Source: CALNYS01 sp942490855 (GTDB lineage Bacteria; Planctomycetota; Phycisphaerae; Phycisphaerales; UBA1924). Taken from it: DNA of 64,000 nt. Numbering within the stretch: position 1 is the stretch's first letter; the number at the start of each line of letters is the position of its first letter. The notes under the pieces are model-generated. The model was not told where the DNA came from. It searched no databases and saw nothing but the letters and a program-made list of their open reading frames with translations. Where the stretch lies: contig CALNYS010000004.1 of assembly GCA_942490855.1 (NCBI GenBank), positions 124,001-188,000 on the forward strand. Reading direction: 5' to 3'. The position numbers were made by a program, and so were the translations under genes. Shown here piece after piece: positions 1-8,728 of the stretch.

Positions 1-3000
1 GAGCCCGTTGAACTTGAAGAGCCACGGGAACATGTCGCCGCCGGAGCCGGCCGAGCCGTTGATCAGCATGGCCTTGGGTCCCTGATGGGAGTCGGGGGGC
101 CAGGCCCAGTCGCGACCGTGACGGCGCGCCCAGTAGTTGGTGCGCGGGCGGTTGAGCAGCTCGATGAAGCGGGTCGGGATCTGCCCGCCGCCGTTCCAGC
201 GGTCGTCGATGATCAGCGCGTCCTTGCCGATCTGCCCGTAGAACTGGCGGAAGAGCTCGTTCTGGCCCTGCACGCCGGTGTTGGGGACGTAGATGTACCC
301 GATGCGACCGTCGGAGGCCTCTTCGACCACCTGTCGGTTGTGCTCGACCCAGTCGCGGTAGCGGAGCGCGCCCTCCCAGCCCATGGGCTCGATGGTGTAC
401 TCGCGGACGTTGCGGGTTTCGTCGTCGCCGACGAGTGCGTCGGCGACTGTGATGGTGGTCTCGTTGCCCGCCGTCCCGATGAACGCGGCCCACGGGTCTT
501 TGCTCGTGTCGATCGTGCTGCCGTTGACGTGCGTGATGTAGTCGCCGGCCTCGATGTCCATGCCCTGGGCGACGAGCGGGTTCCGCGCGTCGGTTTCCCA
601 CGGGGCGCCGCCGTAGAGCTTCGCGATGCGATAGGCGCTGACGGATTCACCGTCTGCCTCCTCCGAAGCGAGCTCGAAGTCCGCCGCGAGCATGCCGACG
701 TTCTTCGAAGGTTGGTCCTCGAAGAACGAGCCGCGGAGGTAGGCGTGCCCGACGTTGAGCTCCGAGATCATCTCGGCGATGACGAATGACACGTCCTCGC
801 GCGAAACCGCGTCGTCGAGCAGCGCGGCGTAGCGGGTGTACACCGCGTCCCAATCGACGCCGTGCATGTTCTCCACGTAGAAGAAGTCGCGGTGACGCCT
901 CCACGCGTCGGTGAAGATCTGCTTCCATTCCTCACGCGGGTTGACGGTCTTGTAGAGGTTGCTCGGGGAGCTCGCGCCCTCCATCGACTGCCCGGACTTC
1001 GCGTCCGCGATCTTCCAGCGGTTGTTCTGCCCCGCGAGGAGGATCTTCTTGCCGTCGCCCGAGATGTCGATCAGACGCGCGCCCGTGACCACGGTCTTTT
1101 CTTCGGGGTCGTCGGCCGCGGCGTCGATCAGCTTGACCGCCGGCGGTGAGCCGGGCGTGAAGCTGTTGTAGAGGAGCTGCCCGGCGTCGTTCCCGAGCAG
1201 GTTGCCGAAGCGCCCCGCGGCGACAGGGAGCTGCACGCCCCGGGCCTCGAAGCCTTCGAAGTCGATCTCGACGGGATCGTCCGACGCGCCGGACTTCTTG
1301 TCGGAGACCTTGTCGTCGGGGACTTCCTCAGAGGACCGCTCGGCCGTCAGGTCGCCGGAGCCGGTGATCGGCCCGGAGATCTTCCAGGTCCCGGTCATCT
1401 TCTCGCCCTTGACGCTGATGGTGCTCACGGTGCTCATGGGGCCCTGGCTGGACTTGAGGATCAGCTCGCCCGTCTCCGCGTCGAACTCGACGGAGTCGTA
1501 GTCGCTGACCTCTCCCTGTGATTCCGAAGCGCCGACGTAGGCGCCGTCCTCGAGCTTATTGAAGTACATGGTGTACTCGAGCTCGTCGGTCGGGAGACCC
1601 AGCGCCGCGAGGCCCGTGGCCTTGCCGGCCCACGTGCCGACGAGCGCGTCGGCGTCAACGTCGGCGTCGTCACCCCCCGCGTCCTCGTCATCAGCGTCTT
1701 CGTCGTTGTCGGAGTCGGCGTTCTCTTCCTCTTTGTCCGCGTCCTCGTCCCACGTTTCTTCGTCGGATTCAAGGAGCGTGGGGTTCTCGACCTCAGAGTT
1801 GAGCGGGACGGCGATGAGGCGTGCGGTCTGCGCGTAGACGAACGTGGTGCCGATGTCCTCGTACTGGGGCGACGAGAAATCACGGTTCGACGAGTAGTAG
1901 AGGTACTCACCGGTCATCGAGAAGATGGGCTCGGTGTCGTTGAAGTACCCGGACGTGACCTGGTGCTTCTCGCCGCTGTCGGTGTCGTGGATGAAGATGG
2001 TCGAGGTGCCGCTGGCGTTGTTGAGCAGGGAGTACGCGATCCAGCGCGAGTCGCCCGACCAGCTCAGCGAGGGCTGGTTGGCCCAGGTGTCCTTGTCGAT
2101 CAGCGTGCGTTCGCCCGGCTCGAGGGCGACGTGGTGGATGGAGCCGGTCTGGTCGGTGATGAGCAGCGACTCGGAGTTCGGCGCCCAGTGCGTCTGGAAG
2201 AAGAACAGCCCCTCGAGATCGGTGAGCTGGCGCGTCTCGCCCTTGCCGTCCGACTGCGTGACGTACAGGTTGTACTCCCCGGATTCATCGGAGAAGTAGG
2301 AGATCCAGCGCCCGTCGGGCGACCACGCGGGGGATCGCTCGGCGGCGCCCGAGGTGTCGGTGAGCTGGCGCGCCGGACCGTTCTTGGCGGGCATGGTCCA
2401 GATGTCGCCGCGGGCTTCGATCACCGCCCGCTTGCCCGTCGCGCTCACGCCGCCGCCGGCGATGTTCTCGGAGACATCGATGAGCTGCTCGCGGATGTTC
2501 GGGGCGGCGCCGGGGATCTTCACCTCAACAGCGCGTGTGCTGCCGTTGCGGAGGTTGACGAGATAGATGTCCGAGCCGTTCTGGCAGACGATCTCACCGC
2601 GGCGATCGGAGCCCGGCCCGATCGAAGGGAACTTGACGTCGTACTCGTCGAAGTCGGTGACCTGCTCGCGCTCGCGGGACGACACGTCGTACGACCAGAT
2701 GTTGAGCTTGTGCTCCGGGCCGCCGTCGGACAGGTAGTAGACGGTGTCGCCGTGCCACATCGGGAGGGTGTCGGTGCCTTCGTGGTCGGTGATTTTGCGA
2801 GACTCGAGCGTGTCGAGGTTCATGATCCAGACGTCACTCGCCATGCCGCCGCGGTAGCGCTTCCACGTCCGGAAGTCGCGTTGGTTGGGCGTGTAGGCGA
2901 GCCACTTCCCGTCGGGGCTGATGACGCCGTTGGCGCCGTAGGCGGGCGGGAGCTTGGTCGGGAGCCCGCCGTCAGGGGAGACGGTGAAGATCTGCTCCTG

Positions 3001-3420
3001 ACGCCCGAGTCCCGCGGTCCCCGACATGTGGAACACGATGCCCGCGTCCACCCAGTCGGTCGGCGTCTCGTTGCCCGGGTGGTGGGTGACGCGCGTCGGC
3101 GCCCCGCCTTCGAGCGAGATCGTGTAGAGGTCGCGGTCGCCCTCGTAGTTGCCCTGGAAGACCACCTGCTGCCCGTCCGGCGAGAAGCGGGGGTACAGCT
3201 CCTGACCCGCGGGGCTCGCGAGTGGCGAGGCGGTCCCGCCCGAACGCGGCACGGTCCACAGATCGTTGGCGTACACGAAGACGATCGAGTCCTTGCTGAC
3301 GTCGGGGTACCGGAGCATCCCGGCGTTGGGGTCTCGATCCGCTGCCCCCGCGGAGGTCGCGGCCGACGCCGCGACGGCAAGAAGGGCGCCGGTGAAGAAA
3401 CGGTTGGTTCGCGTGGTAAT
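1..3420 (-). CDS. Tricorn-like S41 protease, exported (3' end outside window)
   Basis: A peptide-degrading serine protease related to archaeal tricorn, here with an export signal. About 1140 residues are visible. Residues 1-27 form a signal peptide ending near SAGAA. Next come WD40/TolB-like propeller blades with repeated SPDG and SWSGD-type turns, an acidic Asp/Glu tract at about 547-593, a roughly 100-residue beta-rich segment (VGTWAG to GDLTAERS), and then the PDZ and C-terminal S41 core. The core shows NVGHAYL (His near 893), DDRWNGGG and AGSGGD (nucleophile Ser near 1123), matching tricorn's catalytic elements. No ATG, GTG or TTG lies between an in-frame stop upstream and Met35. ATT at 3418-3420, 7 bases after GGAG, is the only placement that keeps the signal peptide. 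The last residues of the gene lie beyond position 1. The family call is firm; the start codon is inferred. Confidence 0.9.
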   Translation of the reverse strand, partial: MTTRTNRFFTGALLAVAASAATSAGAADRDPNAGMLRYPDVSKDSIVFVYANDLWTVPRSGGTASPLASPAGQELYPRFSPDGQQVVFQGNYEGDRDLYTISLEGGAPTRVTHHPGNETPTDWVDAGIVFHMSGTAGLGRQEQIFTVSPDGGLPTKLPPAYGANGVISPDGKWLAYTPNQRDFRTWKRYRGGMASDVWIMNLDTLESRKITDHEGTDTLPMWHGDTVYYLSDGGPEHKLNIWSYDVSSREREQVTDFDEYDVKFPSIGPGSDRRGEIVCQNGSDIYLVNLRNGSTRAVEVKIPGAAPNIREQLIDVSENIAGGGVSATGKRAVIEARGDIWTMPAKNGPARQLTDTSGAAERSPAWSPDGRWISYFSDESGEYNLYVTQSDGKGETRQLTDLEGLFFFQTHWAPNSESLLITDQTGSIHHVALEPGERTLIDKDTWANQPSLSWSGDSRWIAYSLLNNASGTSTIFIHDTDSGEKHQVTSGYFNDTEPIFSMTGEYLYYSSNRDFSSPQYEDIGTTFVYAQTARLIAVPLNSEVENPTLLESDEETWDEDADKEEENADSDNDEDADDEDAGGDDADVDADALVGTWAGKATGLAALGLPTDELEYTMYFNKLEDGAYVGASESQGEVSDYDSVEFDAETGELILKSSQGPMSTVSTISVKGEKMTGTWKISGPITGSGDLTAERSSEEVPDDKVSDKKSGASDDPVEIDFEGFEARGVQLPVAAGRFGNLLGNDAGQLLYNSFTPGSPPAVKLIDAAADDPEEKTVVTGARLIDISGDGKKILLAGQNNRWKIADAKSGQSMEGASSPSNLYKTVNPREEWKQIFTDAWRRHRDFFYVENMHGVDWDAVYTRYAALLDDAVSREDVSFVIAEMISELNVGHAYLRGSFFEDQPSKNVGMLAADFELASEEADGESVSAYRIAKLYGGAPWETDARNPLVAQGMDIEAGDYITHVNGSTIDTSKDPWAAFIGTAGNETTITVADALVGDDETRNVREYTIEPMGWEGALRYRDWVEHNRQVVEEASDGRIGYIYVPNTGVQGQNELFRQFYGQIGKDALIIDDRWNGGGQIPTRFIELLNRPRTNYWARRHGRDWAWPPDSHQGPKAMLINGSAGSGGDMFPWLFKFNGL

Positions 3421-3611
3421 AGGAACTCTCCTTGCGTGCGGTCGGATGGATCAGGATGACAGCATACGTCTCGGCCGCTGCGGATTCACCGGTTGATGCC
3501 GCGAATACTCTGACGCACACTCACGACGCACCAGGCGCCGATCGACGACTCTGGGCGTCGGAACGGCGCAACGACGTGTACCGCTTCTTGGCCGAAAACC
3601 GCTGGGCATTT

Positions 3612-3650
3612 CACCCCGCCCGTGAGCACACGCGCACACCGGGCGGGGTT
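3612..3650. terminator. GC-rich hairpin in the 3421-3745 gap
   Basis: A perfect 10-bp stem, ACCCCGCCCG at 3613-3622 pairing with CGGGCGGGGT at 3640-3649, encloses a 17-base loop. It lies between the SulP stop and the start of the tricorn-like gene, so it could end SulP transcription. No good T-tract follows on either strand, which makes a factor-independent terminator uncertain. The rest of the 325-base gap shows no convincing gene and should hold the promoter of the tricorn-like gene. Confidence 0.35.
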
Positions 3651-3745
3651 CGGTTTCCGTATCCCTGGACGGGCCGCGGCGCCCCGGTCCCCAGCCGCTC
3701 AGCCGAGCCGGACGGGGCGGACCGGGCTGCGACCCGCGCGGCTCA

Positions 3746-5566
3746 TCACGCCCGTTCGGTCGCGACGTGGTAGTGAGGATCTTCGCTGATGTTGACCTCG
3801 ACCAACTCGCCGGCCCGGTCGAGCAACCGCCGGCAGTCGTCGCTCAGGTGGCGCAGGTGCACGCGTTTGTCGAGCTTCTGGTACCGCTCCGCGAGCGCGT
3901 TGATCGCCTCGAGGCCGGACTGGTCGTAGACGCGGCTGAAGTAGAAATCGATCACGACGTCGTCGGGGTCGTCCTCTGGCGAGAAGAGCTCGCCGAACCT
4001 CGTCGCGCTCCCGAAGAAGAGCACGCCGTGCAGCTGGTAAATCTTGCTGCCGTGCTCGTTGGTTGTTGTGTCGGCGATCAGGTACTTGCTCTTGTTCCAC
4101 GCGAACACGAGGGCGGAGAGCGCCACCCCGAGGATCACCGCGGACGCGAGATCGTGCATGAGCACCGTGTACGCGACGACGGTCAGCATGATGAAGACCT
4201 CGGGCGCGGGGATCCGGCGCCACGTCTGCAGGGTCGTCCACTCGAACGTGCCGATCACCACCATGAACATCACGCCCACGAGCGCGGCCATCGGGATAGC
4301 CTCGATGTACGGGGACAGGAAGAGGATAAAGAGCAGCAGCGCCGCGGCCGCCGTGATCCCTGACAGGCGTCCGCGCCCGCCCGCCTTCACGTTGATCAGC
4401 GACTGCCCGATCATCGCGCACCCGCCCATCCCGCCGAACAGGCCGCACGTCACGTTCGCGACGCCCTGCCCCACGCACTCGCGGTTGCTCCGTCCGCGTG
4501 TGTTGGTCAGCTCGTCGATAAGCGTGAGCGTCATGAGCGATTCGATCAGCCCTACGCCCGCGAGGATCAGCGCGTAGGGCAGGATGATCCAGAGGGTCGC
4601 CGGGGTCATGGGGGGCAGGGAAAAATCCCACCACGCCGGGCGGGGCAAGCCGCCGGCGATACCAACCGACTCGGCGTCAACGGATGCGATCGCCGCCTCG
4701 ATCTCCTCGGGCGTCAGCGGCGCGACCGGGCCTTGCGTGAGCGCGGTCGCCGCGACGCCGTCGGGCAACCCGGCCCCGGCGGCGCTGAGGAGCGCCGCGT
4801 CCTTCTCGAGCTGCGCCTTCTTCACCGCCGCGGCGTGGGTGCTGTCGAGCAGCATGTCCCCCACCGTCAGCAGCTGGCGCGGTGCGCGCTCCCCCGCCGA
4901 GTCCTGATCCGCCGGCGCCGACGCGTTGATAGCGACGGCCGCGAGCGAGACCAGCAGGATCGCCGCGAGCGAGGCCGGCACCGCGCGGGTCAGGCGGGGC
5001 AGGAACGCGATGATCGCCATCGTCACCGCGACGAGACCGAGCATCAGCCAGAGCCGTGAGCCCGTCAGGAAGGTCATCGCGCCGTCGCTGCCGAGCGTTT
5101 TGAAACTCCCGAACTGGGCGATCAGGATGACGATCGCGAGACCGTTGACGAACCCGAGCATCACCGGGTGCGGCACGATGCGGATAAACCGCCCGAGCTT
5201 GAACAGCCCGACCCCGATCTGCAACACGCCGCACAGCACCACCGCCGGGAAGAGGTACCCGATCCCGTGGTCCGCTACGAGCGACACGACCACCACGCCC
5301 ATCGCGCCCGTCGCGCCGGAGATCATCCCCGGGCGCCCGCCGAAGATTGACGTGATCAGACAGATGATGAACGCCGCGTACAGACCGACCAGCGGCGGCA
5401 CGCCGGCAAGAAACGCAAACGCGATCGCCTCCGGCACGAGCGCCAGCGCCACGGTCAACCCCGACAGGACATCCGACTTGGGCGACCCGCTCAGCCCCGA
5501 GCGAAGATCGATGACGGGGTGACCGAGCGATAGGAATTTCGGCAAGCGGATCGTGATCTCAGGCAT
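3746..5566 (-). CDS. SulP-family anion transporter with C-terminal STAS domain
   Basis: A 606-residue inner-membrane transporter of the SulP/SLC26 family (sulfate, bicarbonate or similar anions; substrate not predictable). The N-terminal region carries the family hallmarks VPEAIAFAFLAGVPP (about 44-58) and the FGGRPGMISGATGAMG stretch (about 75-90). Hydrophobic segments run to about 490 and a STAS domain occupies about 500-600. The reading frame is open further upstream, but ATG at 5566 is preceded by GAGGA at good spacing and begins exactly where family similarity begins. A hydrophilic Ala/Glu/Asp-rich stretch of about 100 residues (about 215-315) separates two membrane halves and is longer than expected. 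It appears to be transcribed alone. Confidence 0.92.
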   Translation of the reverse strand: MPEITIRLPKFLSLGHPVIDLRSGLSGSPKSDVLSGLTVALALVPEAIAFAFLAGVPPLVGLYAAFIICLITSIFGGRPGMISGATGAMGVVVVSLVADHGIGYLFPAVVLCGVLQIGVGLFKLGRFIRIVPHPVMLGFVNGLAIVILIAQFGSFKTLGSDGAMTFLTGSRLWLMLGLVAVTMAIIAFLPRLTRAVPASLAAILLVSLAAVAINASAPADQDSAGERAPRQLLTVGDMLLDSTHAAAVKKAQLEKDAALLSAAGAGLPDGVAATALTQGPVAPLTPEEIEAAIASVDAESVGIAGGLPRPAWWDFSLPPMTPATLWIILPYALILAGVGLIESLMTLTLIDELTNTRGRSNRECVGQGVANVTCGLFGGMGGCAMIGQSLINVKAGGRGRLSGITAAAALLLFILFLSPYIEAIPMAALVGVMFMVVIGTFEWTTLQTWRRIPAPEVFIMLTVVAYTVLMHDLASAVILGVALSALVFAWNKSKYLIADTTTNEHGSKIYQLHGVLFFGSATRFGELFSPEDDPDDVVIDFYFSRVYDQSGLEAINALAERYQKLDKRVHLRHLSDDCRRLLDRAGELVEVNISEDPHYHVATERA

Positions 5567-5726
5567 GCAGTCCTCGGGAGCTCTCAACGGCACATGGCGA
5601 ACAGCCCAGGCCTCTGGCGGACCCGGGGAGGGCGGTAACTCTACTTTGTGTGCCTGCCGAGCGGACGAACGCACCGATCCCTCTGCGCCCGAGCGCGATC
5701 CATCACCACGTGCCCGCCGCGTCGCC

Positions 5727-6437
5727 TCAGCCTCCGCCGTCGCAATCGCCCCACGCTCCGAGGAGCTGAGCGATATCCGAGGACCCAACGCCGCCGCCGT
5801 CGAGGTCCGCCGCGACGCCGGTCTGCCCCCACGCTCCCAGGAGAACCGCGAGGTCATCGCTCCCGACCACGCCGTTGCCGTTGAAGTCCGCCGGGCAGGG
5901 CGAGGCGACGGTGATCGTCAGGCTGACGCCCTCGAGCGTCCCCGTGTCGTAGAGCGCCGCGTCCGCGACGACGATGTCCCACGCCCCGTCAAGCGCAAGA
6001 CCGCTGAAGACAGACAGCGCCGTCACGGGCAGGACGTCCCCGCTGACCGTCGGCGTCATCGACGCGGAGCATTGCTCGTCGGGGCTCACGCTCGCGCCGT
6101 CAGTGAAGGTCGCGTCGATGTTGTCCCCGCCGCAGCCGAACGGGTAGTCGTTCATCGACAGGCGTTCGATGAGCGTCGCCTCCTGACCGTTGTGTCGGAC
6201 GATGACAACGATGTCTCCGACCCACGGGTGGGTCGCGTCGATGCCCACCGTGACACTCTCGACGAGCACGCCAGGAGACGCCGGCGCCGAGAGCGACACC
6301 AGCGGCGCCGGCGACGGATCCGCGTCCGCGATCGGGCGGGCGACGGTGTCGGACAGGGTGACCACGCCCGCCTGGGCCGAGGCGACCAGCGAGAAGCAAA
6401 GAGCGGGCTGCACGATGAAGCGTTGAAGTGTGTTCAT
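5727..6437 (-). CDS. Secreted P-domain protein with GC-type dockerin tail
   Basis: A 236-residue exported protein of unknown role. A signal peptide (about 1-23, ending AQAG) is followed by a region resembling the proprotein convertase P domain, a jelly-roll usually attached to subtilases (THPWVGDIVVIVRHNG, LDGAWDIVVAD and GTLEGVSLTI are typical strand motifs). No protease domain is present. The C-terminus (about 180-236) holds two dockerin-like repeats ending LLGAWG, the GC-type dockerin found on exported Phycisphaerae proteins and thought to mediate surface attachment. It lies 19 bases downstream of the hydrolase gene, so co-transcription is likely. Confidence 0.8.
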   Translation of the reverse strand: MNTLQRFIVQPALCFSLVASAQAGVVTLSDTVARPIADADPSPAPLVSLSAPASPGVLVESVTVGIDATHPWVGDIVVIVRHNGQEATLIERLSMNDYPFGCGGDNIDATFTDGASVSPDEQCSASMTPTVSGDVLPVTALSVFSGLALDGAWDIVVADAALYDTGTLEGVSLTITVASPCPADFNGNGVVGSDDLAVLLGAWGQTGVAADLDGGGVGSSDIAQLLGAWGDCDGGG

Positions 6438-6456
6438 AAGTTGAGAGCTCCTGCGA

Positions 6457-8469
6457 TCATCGCGCCGCGTTCGCGTTCATCTCGATATTCCGGCTGACAT
6501 CGGTGTACTGGGCGGGGTCGCGCATGCCGGTCGTGTGGCACTGTCCTTCGGTGTGTCCCATGTTGTTGGCACCCGGGAGCTGCCCGCGTGCGCGCTCGAT
6601 GACCCCGTCGTCGGGGTCGCTCAGCAGGAAGTCGGTCACAAAGTTGCAGAAGTCGAAGCCGAAGCCATCCTCGAACGAGGTCGTCCAGTAGGAGACTTCC
6701 GCTCGGTTCGCAGAAGGAATCCCTGCGAGCCAGAGCGCTGAGCCTTCCGGCGTCAGGTCGAAGTTGGTCCCGCACCCGCTGCCGAAGATCTCGCCGAGAA
6801 AAGCGATATCGCTCGCGAGCGGCGTGCCCTGATAGGGCGTCCCGAGCGACTGGATCAGCCTGGGCCCGGTCGCCCAGTCCAGGCCGCTCCAGTAGTAGGT
6901 GTACAGATGCAGCGCCGCGGCGCCTCCCTGGCTGTGCGCGATCACGCCGAAGGATTTCGACTGATTCCCGAGCGCCGTTATCAGCTGGGCGAACTCGTCA
7001 TGGCTCCGGTTCTGCCCCGGGTCCTCGAATAGCTCGAGGAACCCATCGAAGTCCCCTATAGGCCACAGCGGGAACTGCGAGCAGTACCCGTGGATGAGCA
7101 TCAGGTTGTGGGCGCCGAACGATCTCGCGGCGCGAGACGACGGGGTGTTCACACGGATCGGCAGGCGTTCCGCCTCAGCGATGCGCCCGCTGCGCATCAC
7201 CTCGTCGATCCGCGCGTCGCGCGGCGTGCCGCGGAGGTCGAGCTTCTCGACCAGCAACGGCATCGTGTCCCGCGTCACGAGCGGGACATGCGTGCCAAGG
7301 TCCTGCACACGGGTGTTGCGGAGCTCAAAGGGCGCCGACGCGTGGGCCCTGGCGATCCAGCGCTTATCCAATCGGAGCGAGGCCGTCGCAGACCGAGCCG
7401 CCGGGTCGTTCCCGACGATGCCGCCCAGCCAGCACACCGGAACCGCGTTCCCATCGGCCCCGCGCCCCCACACTTCTGTCGAGACTTTCACGCGGTCAGT
7501 CCAATCGACCCCGAGAACAGGGATCTCGACGCGCAGCGCATCGTCATCAGCCTCTACGGCGATCGCGGAGAGGCCGAGCTCGGCGCCGTCAGGTGAGACA
7601 ACGACCAGGTGCTGGCTCGTCCGCAGCACGCGTGGCCCCTCGGGTGTCGCCGCATCGACGACGACCTGCACGAGATACTCGCCAGGCATTTCCGCCCGGA
7701 GCGAACCGGTGAATCTCGAATCAGCTCGGCGAGCGTCCTGCCCGGAGCCATCGTCGGTCATCGGGACAACGATGCTCTCGCCGTCGGGGCGACGCACACG
7801 CATCACCGCGTTGGAGACCGCGCCCCGGATCAGCCCTTGCTCACCGCGAAGCTGCGCGCCGCGGATCTGTGTGACGAATGAGATGTCGTGACCGACGACC
7901 AGGTCGAGTGATTTCAGATGGGTGTACGCGCGGTACGGCGCGCTGTCGGAGATCAGCAGATGGTGCGCACCGGACGCGGCAGCGCGCACGGGCGAGCGAA
8001 CCCGGACCCCCCACGCCCCGGCTTGCTTCCCCTCGATGACGAAGTGGATCCCCTTCTCGTCTCGGGTCCGTGTCACGCCCGCCGGCGGCGACGCGTCGCT
8101 GAGCGAAAGCGCGGCGCCGTCAGGCGTCGCCACCTCGAGCGTCCAGCGTTCCGCTTCGGGCCCCAGCAGCATGAGGCGAACGTCGCCGCGGCCGCCGATC
8201 TGGACAACCGTTTCCCAGGCGAAGCGCCCATCGGCGGCGGCGGCGAGCTCGACCGGAAGCACCGCCGAGCCCGACTCTCGCCCCAGAAGTTCAGGGCGAG
8301 GCAGACGCAGCATGCCCGAGAGAAAATCCTCCGGAGGCGCCGCGATCTGTTTGGGCGTCAGCCAGTCCGCTGCATCCCGCGGCTGGGCCTGCGCACCGAC
8401 CTGAGCCACGAGCGCCGCACCGGCGCACAGCCAAGCGCCCCACAAAGGAAATAGTCTCAAGGCTTGCAC
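6457..8469 (-). CDS. Exported alpha/beta-hydrolase (lipase-like) with long N-terminal beta-rich region
   Basis: A 670-residue exported protein. After a signal peptide (about 1-28), roughly 400 residues of beta-rich, Ig-like sequence resemble regions called choice-of-anchor X in exported bacterial proteins. The C-terminal third is an alpha/beta hydrolase: LMLIHGYCSQ gives the oxyanion strand-turn and AHSQGGA is a GxSxG-type nucleophile elbow. The substrate is unknown; a lipase or esterase is the usual inference. The start is GTG at 8469; an in-frame TTG at 8460 has better spacing from a GGAAGG ribosome-binding site and may be the true start. It sits downstream of the ECF sigma/kinase pair after 259 bases with no recognisable gene, and just upstream of the P-domain protein gene. 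Confidence 0.78.
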   Translation of the reverse strand: MQALRLFPLWGAWLCAGAALVAQVGAQAQPRDAADWLTPKQIAAPPEDFLSGMLRLPRPELLGRESGSAVLPVELAAAADGRFAWETVVQIGGRGDVRLMLLGPEAERWTLEVATPDGAALSLSDASPPAGVTRTRDEKGIHFVIEGKQAGAWGVRVRSPVRAAASGAHHLLISDSAPYRAYTHLKSLDLVVGHDISFVTQIRGAQLRGEQGLIRGAVSNAVMRVRRPDGESIVVPMTDDGSGQDARRADSRFTGSLRAEMPGEYLVQVVVDAATPEGPRVLRTSQHLVVVSPDGAELGLSAIAVEADDDALRVEIPVLGVDWTDRVKVSTEVWGRGADGNAVPVCWLGGIVGNDPAARSATASLRLDKRWIARAHASAPFELRNTRVQDLGTHVPLVTRDTMPLLVEKLDLRGTPRDARIDEVMRSGRIAEAERLPIRVNTPSSRAARSFGAHNLMLIHGYCSQFPLWPIGDFDGFLELFEDPGQNRSHDEFAQLITALGNQSKSFGVIAHSQGGAAALHLYTYYWSGLDWATGPRLIQSLGTPYQGTPLASDIAFLGEIFGSGCGTNFDLTPEGSALWLAGIPSANRAEVSYWTTSFEDGFGFDFCNFVTDFLLSDPDDGVIERARGQLPGANNMGHTEGQCHTTGMRDPAQYTDVSRNIEMNANAAR

Positions 8470-8728
8470 CCTTCCACGTCCGTCTTCTCGAATCCTGAAC
8501 GCCCCACAGGCCCCGCCTGAGGCCTGACCGGAAGAGTCCTACGGGTACTTGACCGCAAGAGCGCGCAGAGCACAAGGAAAAAGACGCTCGCCCTGGCGAA
8601 GACACGGCACGAACCCCGGGGCCCGATAGGAACGCTAGTCCTCATTTCCAACCGCAGCCCCGCAACGAGAGACCCTGTGCGGCACAGCGCTCGCGAGCAC
8701 CACGGAGAGCCCCAACCTGTTGCTCGGG

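Noticed and set aside
1963..3459. A 498-codon plus-strand frame opposite the tricorn-like gene
   Set aside because: Composition is Arg/Val/Asp-rich with no fold signature, and the minus strand encodes clear propeller and protease motifs.
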